Source of the DNA: Todiramphus chloris collaris
Lineage: Eukaryota > Chordata > Aves > Coraciiformes > Alcedinidae
Reading direction: 5' to 3'
Assembly (NCBI GenBank): GCA_025345505.1
Contig: JANVCC010000152.1
Span: 2,365,318-2,429,317, forward strand
Length of the DNA: 64,000 bases
Shown here: piece after piece, positions 26,201 to 38,396 of the stretch
Layout of the letters: every line of letters starts with the position of its first letter
How positions within the stretch are numbered: position 1 is the stretch's first letter
Notes under the pieces: generated by a model
The model's input: only the letters and a program-made list of their open reading frames with translations
Databases searched by the model: none
What the model was told of the DNA's origin: nothing
Position numbers and translations under genes: made by a program

Positions 26201-28094
26201 AAATCAGCAGCTCTGGATACTGTTACAGAATGGATGGTGGACTGGGCATGCAGAACCCCACCCCAAGTCTTCTGGATCACCTATGTGAAATCAACACATA
26301 GTGGCTTGAACAGGAGCTGTGGGAACCCATCCAGGTTTTCAGCTGGAGCAGGACAAGCTGCCTGTTACAACTATTCCCATACAGCAGTCTTTGAGGCCAT
26401 GATAAATGGTACAGAGGCTAGGGACCACAGACGGTCTGCCCTTCCAGCAGCCTGCTGTACATTTTAAGGATTGATTGGTCCATGACAGAAAAATGTGGAA
26501 ATCACAGTCCCACCTTTATTTTTGTGCTTCCAGTGCAAACTTGCTGTGCAGGGAGGAAAAGGGAGAGAGCTGCTGGATCAGAACTGTACTGCACTGCAAA
26601 GTCCTTTTTTTTGGAGTTAAACTAAGGTATTATGAGGCAGACCCACTTACTGTTAGTATCTGAAGTGAATAATACGTCATTATTGACTTTAATAAGTAGT
26701 GAAATGAAATTATAAACAGTGAAATTTTTTGCTGCCAGAAAAGCAATTTCTGACAGTGAGGGCTATCACTATCCCCATGGAGATGAGGATTTGTGATTTC
26801 TTGGTGCAAAAATGAGACAAAGCTGTGACTTAGAGAATATAAAAGTGTTTTGCAGACAGTGCTCCTGCACTGGCTCCTGGGCTTGTCTGGAGAATATTGC
26901 AGCACCGTCCTTTTTACACCTGTGAAAATCCTTTATTTCCAAGCCTTTCATGTGTAACAAAACACAAACTATTGTTATAATAGACACATCGTTTGAAACT
27001 TACAATGCTATTATTTAAAAATTGACCAGACAGCCTGCTCTTAAATGTACCTGAAAATACCTCAGATACATAGAATTCTGATATTTTTCAGAACTGAAAC
27101 TCTATGGCATCATTATTCAAGTGCCACAGGAGAAAATGATTTCTGGCTAAGTTTTATGCTATTTATGCCTATTTCCATCCCCACTGAAGTGGTAAGACAT
27201 GAAGTCCTGCTGACTGCTGTGGAAACAAAGGCTGGTTACTGAGACCAGGCTGCTGAATTCTTGCACTTCTCTGTATGTGTGCATGTGTGTTTAAGAGGAG
27301 AGAGACTTCAATGGATTGATTTTACAGCAGATTTTTTTCTCCACTCTTAAATGAAGTGGAATGAGGAGCAAATAGCCTGGTAAACAAAAGAAACAGAACT
27401 ATTATTATAACTGCCTGAGGTTTTATACTCCAAGTGCAGAAGCATAACGAAGATTTGCTCCCAAGTCTATTTGTCATATATACCCATGCGAAATCTCTGC
27501 CAAAACATGAAACAGCCTGAAATCCAGCCAAAAACCTATCCTGTCACCTCCTGCAGAATTAAAGGTCAGGAATAGTGCTTGCTTGAAGTTGCTCAATAAA
27601 ATACTTCATTGGTTTCCACACCTCTCTGCATAAATGGAACTGGAAAAGGCCCTTCCACCTTCACTTTTTAAGTCAGGGGTCCTTTTCCTTGAAGACTGAC
27701 AGTGCATTGCTGCAGGCCTGGCTGTTCTGCTATGGTCACGCTCCAGGTTTATTCCAGTGGTGGCACTAAAGGGGTGGGAAACCACATCCCTTCGTCTCCT
27801 CTCCCTTCCTCTCCCCTTCCTTCCCCTCCCTTGGAAGTTGGTTGATGGCCCTGATTATGGAGCCTCCAGGAAAGCAGTCTTTGTCGTAAAAGGCCAAAGT
27901 TCATCAACTTCCATTTACATCAGTAAACACGAACAATTCTTCCTGAGCCTGAGAAATCAATTCCCACAATACATCAGCCAGTTGTGCTTTAACGGGTTGA
28001 ATTGAAATGCCCCTTCTAATCTGCATCAGAGGAATAAAACCGATCCTATTGCATAATGAGCAGAGATGGGAGAGGAAGAGAGAGCGGTACTCAC
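20277..28094 (-). other. FAT3 intron (7818 bases)
   Basis: This intron separates the last cadherin-region exon from the first EGF exon. I recognise a TA microsatellite at 23610-23626, a short T run with a TG tail near 23300-23318, and a C/T-rich tract at 27789-27832. No recognisable CR1, LTR, RNA gene or additional exon was found. Several open frames of 60-120 codons resemble nothing known and show no splice-phase relation to FAT3. Confidence 0.75.
27789..27832. repeat. Polypyrimidine tract (plus strand), polypurine in the FAT3 transcript
   Basis: About 44 bases are almost only C and T on the plus strand, in repeats of TCCCCTTCC type. In the transcript this is a G/A tract about 260 bases downstream of the donor of the exon at 28095-28893. 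It is probably simple sequence. Confidence 0.7.
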
Positions 28095-28893
28095 CATTGC
28101 ACATGCAGCGCACATTCCTGTAAAAGCGGGGGCACACGAAACTAATTCGTGCTGTGCTATAGGTCATCAGGGAATGTGAATCAATAGAGAGACTTTGCTC
28201 ACAGTGTTGCTCCTGACAATCCAGTCCAGAACAATTCTTCTCCAAGATAGCAGAAATACGAATCACATTTTCCAAGTGTCTCCTTGCATTGGTAAGCTTC
28301 TGAATCAAATAGGCAGGCTTATAGAAACCACTGTTGTGCATCTGAACTGCAAACAGCATGTCAAGCTGATTGCTGCCTGCCACCGGCTGAATACTGATGA
28401 TGTGTAGGCTGTCTTGTTTTTGGGAGAGCACTGCGTTCCGTAAGGTGCGCCTGAACCCGTGCATGTGAAGGCCCACGAAGTCTTCTGGGGAAACATTCTC
28501 AAAACGGATGGTGACTGTGTTCTGCAGCATTTCTTGTAGCAATTGCTCAACGTGGACCACAACATCAATGGGTACCTGGAAACGGCCGTCACTTACAGAG
28601 ACGTTCAGGATGTACTTGCCATTATCAAGCCCTCCAAGGGCAATGATCTTCCCATCATGGCTGTTGACCTTGAACAAACTTTTCTGCTCTGATTTTAGCG
28701 TGTATGTGAGGACATCGTACACATCCTGGTCTGTGGCATGAATCTTCCCAATGACTCCCCCAGGAAAATCATCTTCCATGGTAACAATGAAAATCTCCAG
28801 TGGAATGGCAGTCGGTTTGTGAATGCTCTCTTCAATAACCCTCACCTGCACATAGGTGTGGGAGACCTGCTGAGGCTTCCCAGAGTCCTTTGC
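28095..28893 (-). CDS. FAT3: FAT3 exon: end of last cadherin repeats and membrane-proximal cadherin-to-EGF region
   Basis: This 799-base exon runs from phase 0 to phase 1 and is the largest in the window. It starts [20 protein letters not shown] after ATTACATTAG. It then encodes a complete cadherin-like unit ([60 protein letters not shown]) that lacks a canonical D-x-N-D-N-x-P end. A long FAT-specific stem follows ([40 protein letters not shown], and a Cys-containing part with [14 protein letters not shown] and [15 protein letters not shown]). The donor is TGCAATG before GTGAGTACC. This stem leads directly into the first EGF-like domain. The coding frame is intact and highly conserved. Confidence 0.97.
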
Positions 28894-31355
28894 CTAATGT
28901 AATTTAGAAAAAATAAAATAGAACAAAAAAAAACCAACAAAGTAAAACACACATATAACACAGCCAACAACCATAACTTCTTGCCATATATATTTTCACA
29001 GCATCAGGAATTCTGAAGACCTCTCAAAAGAGCTTCCCAAATGCACTTGCAAAATACATATGTAAAGAAATGTCTCAGCCATTTCTAGCAGTGGAACTTA
29101 TAACTCTTTAAGGAATCACAGATATCTCATCTAAGTGGATTGCAGAGAAAAATGTGTCAGCAGAATGTCTCATTACTCAAACTGAAATGCTCCCAGGATC
29201 CCACAGCTATCACTTGTCCTCTTCACAACAGAGCCATCTGAATGCGGTATATTCTGCACCAAATGGAGTTTGGGCTCACTTCTACCCTAGAAAAGAAACT
29301 GAATTCTAGTGCAATACTAGCATCAGTTTTTGCATCACTTGGTGTGCTCCATAGTGTTTCAGACCCTGCTTAGTTTGTGTGGATGTGAGGGAGTTCAGAG
29401 TTTTTCTACAGTGCTCTGTACTACTATACCTGAAGCAATCAAGAACCATGCTTGAAATAAATAAAATTTATCACCCTCCAAAAATGAACTAGGGTGCTTG
29501 TGCTGTTACTAACGATAAAATATGAGAGCAGCACTGCAGTTGGGACGATGACTGTATGACCCAGAGCAGGTATGATAGCATCATTTGCACTTTTTTATAG
29601 AGAGTAAAAGAGCAAGTATGACAAAAAATCCAAGGCCACCTTGACAGAAGGGTGTGCAAACTTGAATCAGTGTCCTTTCCTGCGCTAAGAAAAATCTTTC
29701 ATTAAAGTCACTATTAAGATATACAGCTCTACACATTTATTTGCTCTGTAGAAGAACAGAAGACTAAAGTACCACTGGGCAGAGATGCAGCACACAATTC
29801 AAAGATCTTTGTATTTGGACATGGGGAGGAAAATTTACAAATTGAAGGAAAAAAAAAAAGGCAGGATAGCAACAGTAATATGGACATTATTAGGAAAGGG
29901 TTAGTAACTCTAAGACAGTCTAAAAATCACTCATCATAACTCCTAAAAGGGCTGGGTGGAGTATGTATGCATATGTAATGCAAAGAGATTACATCCCATG
30001 CCACTTTCAATTTTAACATTAGTTTTTAATAAACCTAACAAAGAGGAGGAACCTGATGGTAGAAAGTACAAAGCATCAGTCTGGCACATATAAAAGGAGA
30101 GAAACATTTCTGTGACCTATACACAACAGGAAACGATAAAATATTTTTTCACTGCAGAAATCCCTAAAGAAAATAATTCTGGGAGGAATTAGGCCTCCGC
30201 AATCCAACAGCATGGTTTCCTGAACATGCTGGTACATCTCAGACATTGTGGTTTGTCTAATATTTCATTTATATGACATACTTGGATCTATATAGCTAGA
30301 GAATGCTGCTTAAATTTAATTCTCATGCCCAATATTGGCTCTACTGGAACTTAGGCTAGCAAATTGCCCTGAAAGCAGGATGAAGGCATGGTAAGAATGA
30401 AAGGTGAGGGTTGTTTTTTATTTTCTTACAATGCCAAAAAATAGGTTACACGAATCTTAAATAGCAAGCTAGTAAAACTTCACTTTAATTTGAACTGCTA
30501 ATTAGTATCAGAGCTTATATTTTTTGCATTGTAACTAACTGTTGGATGGCACTGCTATGAGCAGCATTAAATGTGCTTTTAAAGGAGCAGACAGGCTGTA
30601 TTTAGAGAAATTAGCGCCAGTAAGGCAAGTCTGCATTTCAGACTTAGCTTATAGGACCATGTCCCATTTCAATAAAGAGACGTAGTTCATTCCCTAGACT
30701 CAGATACTTACTCAACCACACTACATTTTTCTCTGGCAGGTCTGAGAAATGTGGACAAATTACCTCTGGAGTTACAGTTTTTTGTAATCAAAATTACCCT
30801 GGTTACAAGGTTCTTCAACAATGACTGTAAAGCTAAGTGCGAGCTGGACTTCTATTGCATGTCTTATTTTCACGTTCTTTAAAAGCTAAGTTGACCTTGG
30901 AAATGTGATTTCATGAATTCTTGGTAAGCTTCCAAAAATTTATGATTAAATTTATGACTTAAAAGCAGAAGTGATTTTCCTTCCTAGAACAATATTTTGC
31001 TGTCACTCGTTCTGTGGTGTATTTATATGTATATAATGCATTTTTACTTATTTTCCTTGCTTAGCTACAGAAAAAAAAAAAAGATGAAAATCTTAAATCA
31101 TAACGGCTGCTGCTCAGAAAATCCATTTCATGCGGAGGAAATTGGAAAGGTGGCTGGCTACCTATTTATATTTATATGAAATTAGGTTTAAGGACATCAA
31201 AGGAAATACACCATATTGTGCACTTGTACACCGGAATGCATGGTATTTACTCATAGAATACAGTCAATTAAAAACAACCCATACAGGCAATGTATAGATG
31301 ACCTCCCACTACGAGTGATTTTGTTTCTGTGCAGATGACAAAAAAAAAGCCATAC
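28894..31355 (-). other. FAT3 intron (2462 bases)
   Basis: Bounded by donor GTATGGC and acceptor ATTACATTAG. It contains only short A/T runs (for example near 29849-29861 and 31070-31083). No gene or transposon is recognised. Confidence 0.8.
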
Positions 31356-31553
31356 CTGCACGCAGAGCACATACTCGGTTGCAACCATGTGCTTGAAGAT
31401 GACTGCAGATCTCAAGACACCATGAGGGTCCAGTGTAAACTCCTCCTCTTCATTGCCAGTGAGAATGGTGAAGGTAAAAGGGGGGCCATTGTGAAAAGAG
31501 TCTTTGTCTGTCACTACCAGCTGCAAAATGCTTGTGCCCACTGGTTTATTTTC
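31356..31553 (-). CDS. FAT3: FAT3 exon: cadherin repeat, central part (phase 0-0)
   Basis: This 198-base exon (66 codons) has phase 0 at both ends. It encodes [60 protein letters not shown] and YVLCVQ. The T-D-x-D-S calcium-binding motif and the L-D-P-x-G turn are those of a cadherin repeat. The donor is GTGCAG before GTATGG. The acceptor is GTGTAAAG before GAAAAT. The stretch just before the acceptor is broken by purines (TACGCTGTGTATATGTGTAAAG), so the pyrimidine tract sits unusually far upstream. The exon could be skipped without a frame change. Confidence 0.95.
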
Positions 31554-32076
31554 CTTTACACATATACACAGCGTATAAAGAAAAGGATTAAAATGATATA
31601 TATCACAATCATAAAATACCATGTTTCACTATTGAGAATATTCAACTGATTGCTCTTTGCCCAAGATGCCATTTCACAAATGTTGCTTATGTCCCATGGA
31701 CAGGTAGCAGAGATGGAGGTACCCACCACATCTCCAGGGACCGATGAGCTCTGCCTGAGTCTGATCAGGACTGGCGAACCATTAAGATTTGCACCATGAG
31801 CAAGGTGTGCAGAAGTGCAAATTCATCTCTGCTCAAGACTTTTTGAGGCCAAAGTACCTGGCACAACAGGGATGAACGATAAATTACGTGACAGATGCTG
31901 AGCTTCAGCAAACAGAAACGTACCAAAGACTTAAGACAGATGTGTTTATACTTCCCTTTAAATAAGTTCACTCAATACATCTTTTGCAGACAAATCATCA
32001 AAAGCTACTTAAGTGAAACCAAAAGCTTTTGTATTTTAAAAGTGAGAGACAGTTTTGATTTGCAGGATAAACTTAC
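31554..32076 (-). other. FAT3 intron (523 bases)
   Basis: A short intron with a strong donor GTAAGT at 32076-32071. No other feature is seen. Confidence 0.85.
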
Positions 32077-32220
32077 TTGAATTACAGCAGTATAGTTAGC
32101 TGGAGTAAATACAGGGCTATTATCATTCACATCAGAAATGTCCACGTTGACCGTCACAGATGAAGACAAAGGAGGGGTGCCACTGTCTCTTGCCTGGACA
32201 ACTAATGAATAACCAGATAT
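32077..32220 (-). CDS. FAT3: FAT3 exon: end of a cadherin repeat with DVNDNSP linker (phase 0-0)
   Basis: This 144-base exon (48 codons) has phase 0 at both ends. It encodes [40 protein letters not shown] and [19 protein letters not shown] and DVNDNSPVF are the classic C-terminal strands and calcium-binding linker of a cadherin repeat. ANYTAVIQ starts the next repeat, which continues in the 31356-31553 exon. The acceptor is CACCTTTTTGCAG before ATATCTGG and the donor is ATTCAA before GTAAGT. The match to vertebrate FAT3 is close. Confidence 0.97.
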
Positions 32221-34870
32221 CTGCAAAAAGGTGAGAGCATTAGATCATTGTGAAAGCAGTCCTAAATTTTAACTCATGGTCTTTACATCCAGTATACCAC
32301 CTACCATATTCTAAGGAGAGCTGTTTGGCCTCATTACCTTCCCTGCCCTTAAAATAACATTATCCTGTTTATTGCCACACTGTGTCCCAACTTCTGTTTT
32401 ATAAGGCTATCAATAAACATAACAGCTTTACTGTATTAAAATAACTGTAGGAGATGATACATTCCTGAAACGAAGTGACAGACAAAAAATAAATGATGGA
32501 TAATATACAAACTCAGCCACTACTACTGTAACTAACATTTTAATCTCTCCTAGGGATATGTGACCTGATTCTATTTATCTTACGGTTGGTTTCCAGGATT
32601 TTATATAAACTGCTTATTAGAGTCAACTTCAGTTTGACACACAGTGTTTCTAGCAGGGTGCTAGAGTACCATGAAAAAAATTCAGGGGCAGTTGGCTTAA
32701 ACACACTGGAAAACATTTGGGACTACTAGAGACAACAGTCTCTGTAGCAACAGGATATTATCCACCATTCAGCAGAAGATAAGGATTTTTTGAGCCTACT
32801 TTTTTGCCACAGACACAAACTAGTCAGCACAGTGTGGGCAGTTGAGTGCTGCACCCATAGGCCCTCTACGCACATATGTGCCTGTGCGTGAGGTGTGAGC
32901 GTATGTGACAATTTGCAAAAGCTCTGTCTACGCACAGCTTATGGATGACAGTTTCATTTTATGAACTGCATCCTTATGTTGGCCTCCTTACGTCTTACAA
33001 CTGCTTTTTACTGTACATTGCTCCCTGCTCCTGGGAGCTGGAAAGCTGCTGAAACATCTGCCCATGAATCCTTCTGTAAGGGTGCAAGCAAAGGGCAAAA
33101 TGCACACCAGATAAAACATCCCACTCCAGCCTCTTGGTGAAGGGGCTGGAGAGGGAAAAGGCATGTCCCTGCAGAGGGGGAAAATGTAATCTTAAAGGGT
33201 CTTTGTCAGGGTGGAGGGAAATCCAATGCCATTCAAAAAACAAAAGCCATTTGGGTTGGAGGGAGGAGTACAGGCTAAGTGTATGAGACAAGGGGGCTCT
33301 TCCTGGATGTGGGATCAACCTAAAGAAAAAGAAAACAGTTTTTAGGGAGGGTGTAGGGATGAAAAAGGCTGCGTTTTGATGGGAACATAAAGACACAGTA
33401 GGGGCGGAAAAATACTGAACTATGGGAAGTTAAGAAACTGAGGCAGAGAACGAATATTTTTTTTTCTCTCTCAAGCTGTAATTCCTACTGCTAGCTAAAG
33501 ACAAGACTGACAGATCTTTCCCAAATTTTGTGTGTGCTTGCTTTCATTTCAATGTCTCCCAGAAAGGTAGATGGCAAAAATCATAGTTTCTATGTGATTA
33601 CAACTCTGGAAATTAGTTTTCTTAAACCACTGAGGAGTCATCACTGCCTTTGGAGATCGACAGCAGAGAGGGCATCATGTATCACTTTCCCTGGAAGGGA
33701 AACGCCTTTGTCTAAGGAATGTGCCACGGAAGCCAAGAAAAAGACAGTATCACAGCTTAAACTGAGAGAAACTTTGGAAAATGCAGATGTAGCAGAGCTT
33801 GCATCAAACACATACACACATGTTTAATGGTGAAGGTGAACCTGTGTGTCTGTAGTTGCACATGACTGCACTGCAGAAATAATACCATTTGAAGAAATCA
33901 AGCCTGTGCCATTTAAGAGAAATACATATTAACAGCAAATTTGTAACATGCCCAGCCATTGTTACTCGCCTGTCCTCGACAGTCTGCATTAAAGTCATTC
34001 TGCCACCAAACACTGACAATTTAATCCTGCCTTTGTGGTAATATAGAAAAGACATTTGCCACTTGTTTTAAGCATCAGCCCTTCTTCCAGTGGACAGCTT
34101 TTCCAGCTGAGCCCCCCATTCTGAGGATAGCAATCAGCTTCTCCAGTTTCATGGACGCATGGCTTGCGGGCAGGAGGCATGCATTTCTTTATGTGTTGCA
34201 AGACTTTTGAAGGCATGTAGCACTCTCCTGCCCTGCCAGTAGCACAGGCAACTGTATTTGTTTGTTTTTTTTCCAAAAGCTGCTAATTGCTGGCTATGGC
34301 AAAATGGTGATAAATCACCCTGGATGAATAATCTAGTGAGCAAACAAAGCAGCAGAATCTGTTTAATGAAGCACTCTTTCACTTCTGGTGCAGCCTGGCC
34401 ACTTCATAACATCACCTCCCCAGTGACATGTTTTGCAGAGCGCTAATTAATGGCTGAGGTCTCAGCTCGGTGCTCAGTGCCACAATCTGGAGTATGTTGT
34501 AATCACGCTGTTGCACACACCACTGCACGTGTGTTTTTGCACACGCAGGAGAGAAGAGGCAGCTCATTAACACAGCAACAGCTGCCGGTGGCACCACAGG
34601 AGAAATCTAGGGTTGCTTTTTTCCCTGATCTGGTCTCAGCTGCTGTATTGGTGCAGGACGGGAACGCTAGCAGAGCAGTTGGCTTGTATAGCGGATTGGG
34701 AATAGGGTTGGAGTGGGAAGAAGTGGAACAATATTAGAAAGACCTGTTGGAGCATCTTAGGCTGATTGTTGCAGAGTATAAAGAAGCTTCTTCAAAATAA
34801 GCTAGCAGTAGAGTTGAGATCAATACACATCTGTAAGTGATTGTAAGTTAAGAAGTCCCACATGTCTTAC
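32221..34870 (-). other. FAT3 intron (2650 bases)
   Basis: Donor GTAAGACATG, acceptor TTTTTGCAG. The segment 34250-34450 looks compositionally distinct, with motifs such as GCTAATTGCTGG and AACAAAGCAGCAG, and could be regulatory; see findings. No transposon is recognised. Confidence 0.75.
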
Positions 34871-35008
34871 CCTTTCTCTATCCAATTTCTTTTTAACCTT
34901 CACGAGTCCCAAAACAGGATCAACTGAAAATTCATTGTCTTGATCCCCATTCACTATGGAAAAATGAATCTGGCCATTGGAAGGACTGTCCAGATCTTCT
35001 GCTATCAA
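34871..35008 (-). CDS. FAT3: FAT3 exon: cadherin repeat, central part (phase 0-0)
   Basis: This 138-base exon (46 codons) has phase 0 at both ends. It encodes [40 protein letters not shown] and KLDRER. A-E-D-x-D, N-G-x-I-x-F-S-I and L-D-R-E are cadherin signatures: a calcium-binding AED/DxD pair and the LDRE calcium-binding motif. The acceptor is TCTCTCAAAAAAG before TTGATAGC, with an A-rich stretch right before the AG. The donor is GAAAGG before GTAAGACAT. It sits 633 bases downstream of the preceding exon. Confidence 0.96.
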
Positions 35009-35641
35009 CTTTTTTGAGAGAAGAGTGAAAATTAGCAAACCAAATATTATCAAATATGATACATTAATTGCTCAACACCCCAAAAAGCAAGAGTTCATAT
35101 TCCATCAGACTATTTACATATGAACTGCACATCTCTACAGCATGAAGCAAAGCACAACGCCAATCAGTTTTTGACAGGAGGTTTCAGTTGGACTTACTCA
35201 GAATTCTAGCTGTAAAACATAGACAATATTTTAATCTTAATATTCTATATAATACTTTCCTTCTGGATCTACAAATTCCAAGATGAGAGTCCTGTGAGGT
35301 CTGGGTAAGGCACAGCACACGCCAAACTACGCAAACACTATGCACTATACACTGAAAAGCTGAATTCTGCCCTTCCAATAAAACCCACTTGCTTCTAGCC
35401 GACTTGTGAAATGCAATGCCTTAAACATGCCATTGCTCTTTGATGGCACATTGGGATTAAAAAGAAACAGTCAGTACTATGACTATTTTCTTTTGGGGGC
35501 AACTGTCAGTATTGGCTAAAGAACAATTTGGGTGATTCAAGATGCAGTAGTTATCATTATTAACCAGTGCAGCAGTATGTTATTAAAGCTCATGTGGCAT
35601 GGGCTTCATCCCACCTAAAAGCCACTCGTGGCCTCACTCAC
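35009..35641 (-). other. FAT3 intron (633 bases)
   Basis: Donor GTGAGTGAGG, acceptor CTTCTCTCAAAAAAG. Nothing else is recognised. Confidence 0.85.
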
Positions 35642-35856
35642 CATGATCACTGAATCACCGATGGCGGCGTCCTCGCTGATGACTGCGCTGTAGACTACCT
35701 GGCTGAATTTTGGTGCATTGTCATTAACATCTGTCACGTTGACATTCACAGTCGTAACGGCGCTCAGGGCTGGAGTACCTCCATCTTTTGCTTCCACTAC
35801 TAAGTAGAAATCCTTACACGATTCATAATCCAAAGCTTCAAAAATGGAAATCACTC
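35642..35856 (-). CDS. FAT3: FAT3 exon: end of a cadherin repeat with DVNDNAP linker
   Basis: This 215-base exon runs from phase 1 to phase 0. After the split Gly codon it encodes [60 protein letters not shown] and [16 protein letters not shown] replaces L-D-R-E, as is common in FAT repeats. A-K-D-G-G-T-P and D-V-N-D-N-A-P complete the repeat. The acceptor follows a tract with nine C in a row (CCTTGCTTCAAAG before GAGTG). The donor is ATCATG before GTGAGTGAG. Confidence 0.96.
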
Positions 35857-38396
35857 CTTTGAAGCAAGGGGGGGGGAGTGTCAGCAGTCAGCAAAAACCA
35901 CATAATGCTATGGACTAAGGGATTTGACTATAGTAAACAGTACAGCATGCTATTTATCACCTTGGCACACATACAAAATATGTTGTTCTAACTGTAACAC
36001 TGCCCGATCCAGTAAAAATATTTGGTCAGGTTTCTCCTGCCATTGTTTGATTAAAAAATGATGCCAATTGCACTTGGATTGCCTCTGCAGGAAGGACCTT
36101 CTCAGTCCATGAAGCAATGAATGGTTTCTTATGGAAATAGCTTTTATTACATGAGTAGCAACGATAGAGAAGTGGGGGCCATATCCACCCATTTGCCTGG
36201 CCTCGTGCACAGAGCCAGTGGGAGAACTGAATGCCGACTCTGGAAATCAGCCCTGACAAGTCAACAGAAATTCACTTCCACGTAATTAACTGCTCATGAA
36301 TTAAATACAAATGAATGGGGTATGAACACCTTTGAGAAATCAGTTGACTATCACTTATGTGATTAAACAGGGACTTCCTCACTCAACTAGGTTTATAAAT
36401 TTTGAGTTTCCTCACCACACAATCAAAACTACAATTATCTGTATCTCAACTCACTCCACACAAACAGCCCTCCCATTAGGACAGGGATGATTTTTATGCA
36501 AGCCCTCCACTTGTTTCCCATGTACCCATAACTTTAAGAAGAAGGGGGGAGTGGGCTGTGCACAGATCACTAGTGATGCCTTGGGCATACCGGGCATGGC
36601 AGGAAAGACTTAAAAGCAAATCCTTAACCTTGGCAAGTCAAATCCTTTTCCATATAGACCCATCAGAAGCAGGGAGGTATGGGGCTTAATGGTTGTACAG
36701 TCCGTCTGCTGCCCAACGCAGGTCAGCCAAACCTAATCATTCTTGAATGTACTCATCTGTAATGTTCTTATAAACCTCCAAAAACATCAGTCTCCTAACC
36801 TTCTTAGGAAATGTGTTTCAGTACTTAATAATCACTACAGTTAAGAATTTCTTCCTATCATTTAACTGAAATAATCCAAATGCAATTTAAGCCTATTCAC
36901 AACTTCTTTCCTCATGAGTGGGAATGGAGAACATCCCCTTTGTATGTACTTTATACAGTCTTGAATACTAACAGCATGTCTTCTCTTTTCTAACTTAAAT
37001 ACCCGCAATTCCTTCAGTTTTTCTTGTTAAACTACATCTTGCAGACATCGGATCATTCTTCTTAATCTCTCCTGGGCTCTCTCTAAATGAATCCTACCTT
37101 CCAGCATGACTTGTTGGACGCAGGAGCCCTGAAGAGAAGCTTCCATGTGGCTAGCAGAGAGTTCCCTCTGATAAATGGTGTGAAGGGCATTATTTTTCAA
37201 GAGCTGATCAGGCATGCTATATCAGCACACGGCTATGTAGAAACTGAGCTCCTGCCTCAAAACTGATAATAATGGAGCTGTCACACATTAATGAATAATA
37301 AATAGTTTGAGGTTTTTTTCCCCGTGTGATTAAGCTTCATTATGGGTTTTTACTGATTTATCTTCTTGGATTCATTGTCAAATGTGAAGTTAAGTATCGA
37401 TGTTTAGGTGTATTTATGTTTAAATTTTCTTAGCAATAATCAACATTATGAAGATAACAGACAACAGACAATTATTATAAGTCCCTTACATGGAAGGCAG
37501 TGGCCTCCACAGAATGGGGAGAGATTTTTGCACACACTAATATAAATGATACAGTGCATCATTTTGAGATTTTCCAGGTTACTGGTTATTACAGCTGCAC
37601 TTAAACAAGTGTTACCTTCAGCTTTCAAAACCAAGATTTTTTTGCTTTGAAGCTCTGGTGGTAGATTTGTACTGGTCATCCTGAATGTTTTAAGAATAAG
37701 GGGATCCACTACAGGAAGCACAGAACAGTCATAGCTTACTGTTGACAGATTAAAACCTCAATAAGGATAAAGAATATATCCCATTGAGGAAATTCAATTA
37801 AAATGAGCCATTTGCAACAAAGTAGCTTTTCTTAGTATTTCATAAAACGAAACAGCAGTATGTTTTTAACATTTGTGATGTCTAAGAAAAAAAAAACCCA
37901 AAACAACTCCAAACCATGACCGAAGTCAACTGTCAGACAAAAGAAATCAGGAGCAACTTCTCAGTGAAGTTGCATGAAGTTGTATAAACACCAATCACCC
38001 ATTAGGGCTGCCAGCTATGTGGTACTATTAGCATTGTCTGATGCTTGCTAAGGTCCAGACAATTGAGGCTGTACTCAGCTGGTAAGCAGGTTAACATTAA
38101 AAGTGCTCATAACTGTAAGGGTTGCACTGTTTGGCTAATGGGTTGTCACATCTACGTTGACTTCTACAGACATACTAATGGAGAAAAGTATTCTACACTT
38201 GACCTGGGGCAGCTAAGTGTGACACTAATTTACATCAGTCTCCAACCTGAAACTGGCTGGTAACTGTGCAACTAATTCCACACTGACAAGCTGAGTCTCT
38301 GTTCTTGAAATTTTTTGGTCCAACAGCCTTCCCCAAAGCATTGATACTTTCCTGATGCTTTCATTTTGCATTGCAAGTAAGAGCCACTTTACAAAC
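35857..38396 (-). other. FAT3 intron (2540 bases)
   Basis: This intron carries an old CR1 remnant at about 36690-37140 on the minus strand. Its donor is the unusual GTTTGTAAAG. No other feature is recognised. Confidence 0.8.
36690..37140 (-). mobile_element. Old CR1-type LINE remnant (3' part, minus orientation)
   Basis: Read on the plus strand this is the reverse complement of a CR1 3' region. The recognisable order is the 'tacagtc' approach, the block around CTTAGGAAATGTGTTTCAG, AAGAATTTCTTCCTA, CTTTATACAGTCTTGAATACT, CATGTCTTCTCTTTTCTAAC, AATTCCTTCAGTTTTTCTTG and CATTCTTCTTAATCTCTCCT followed by GGGCTCTCTCTAAATG. Many substitutions separate it from younger CR1 copies in the window, so it is ancient. 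The terminal octamer tail is not preserved. The boundaries are approximate. Confidence 0.65.
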
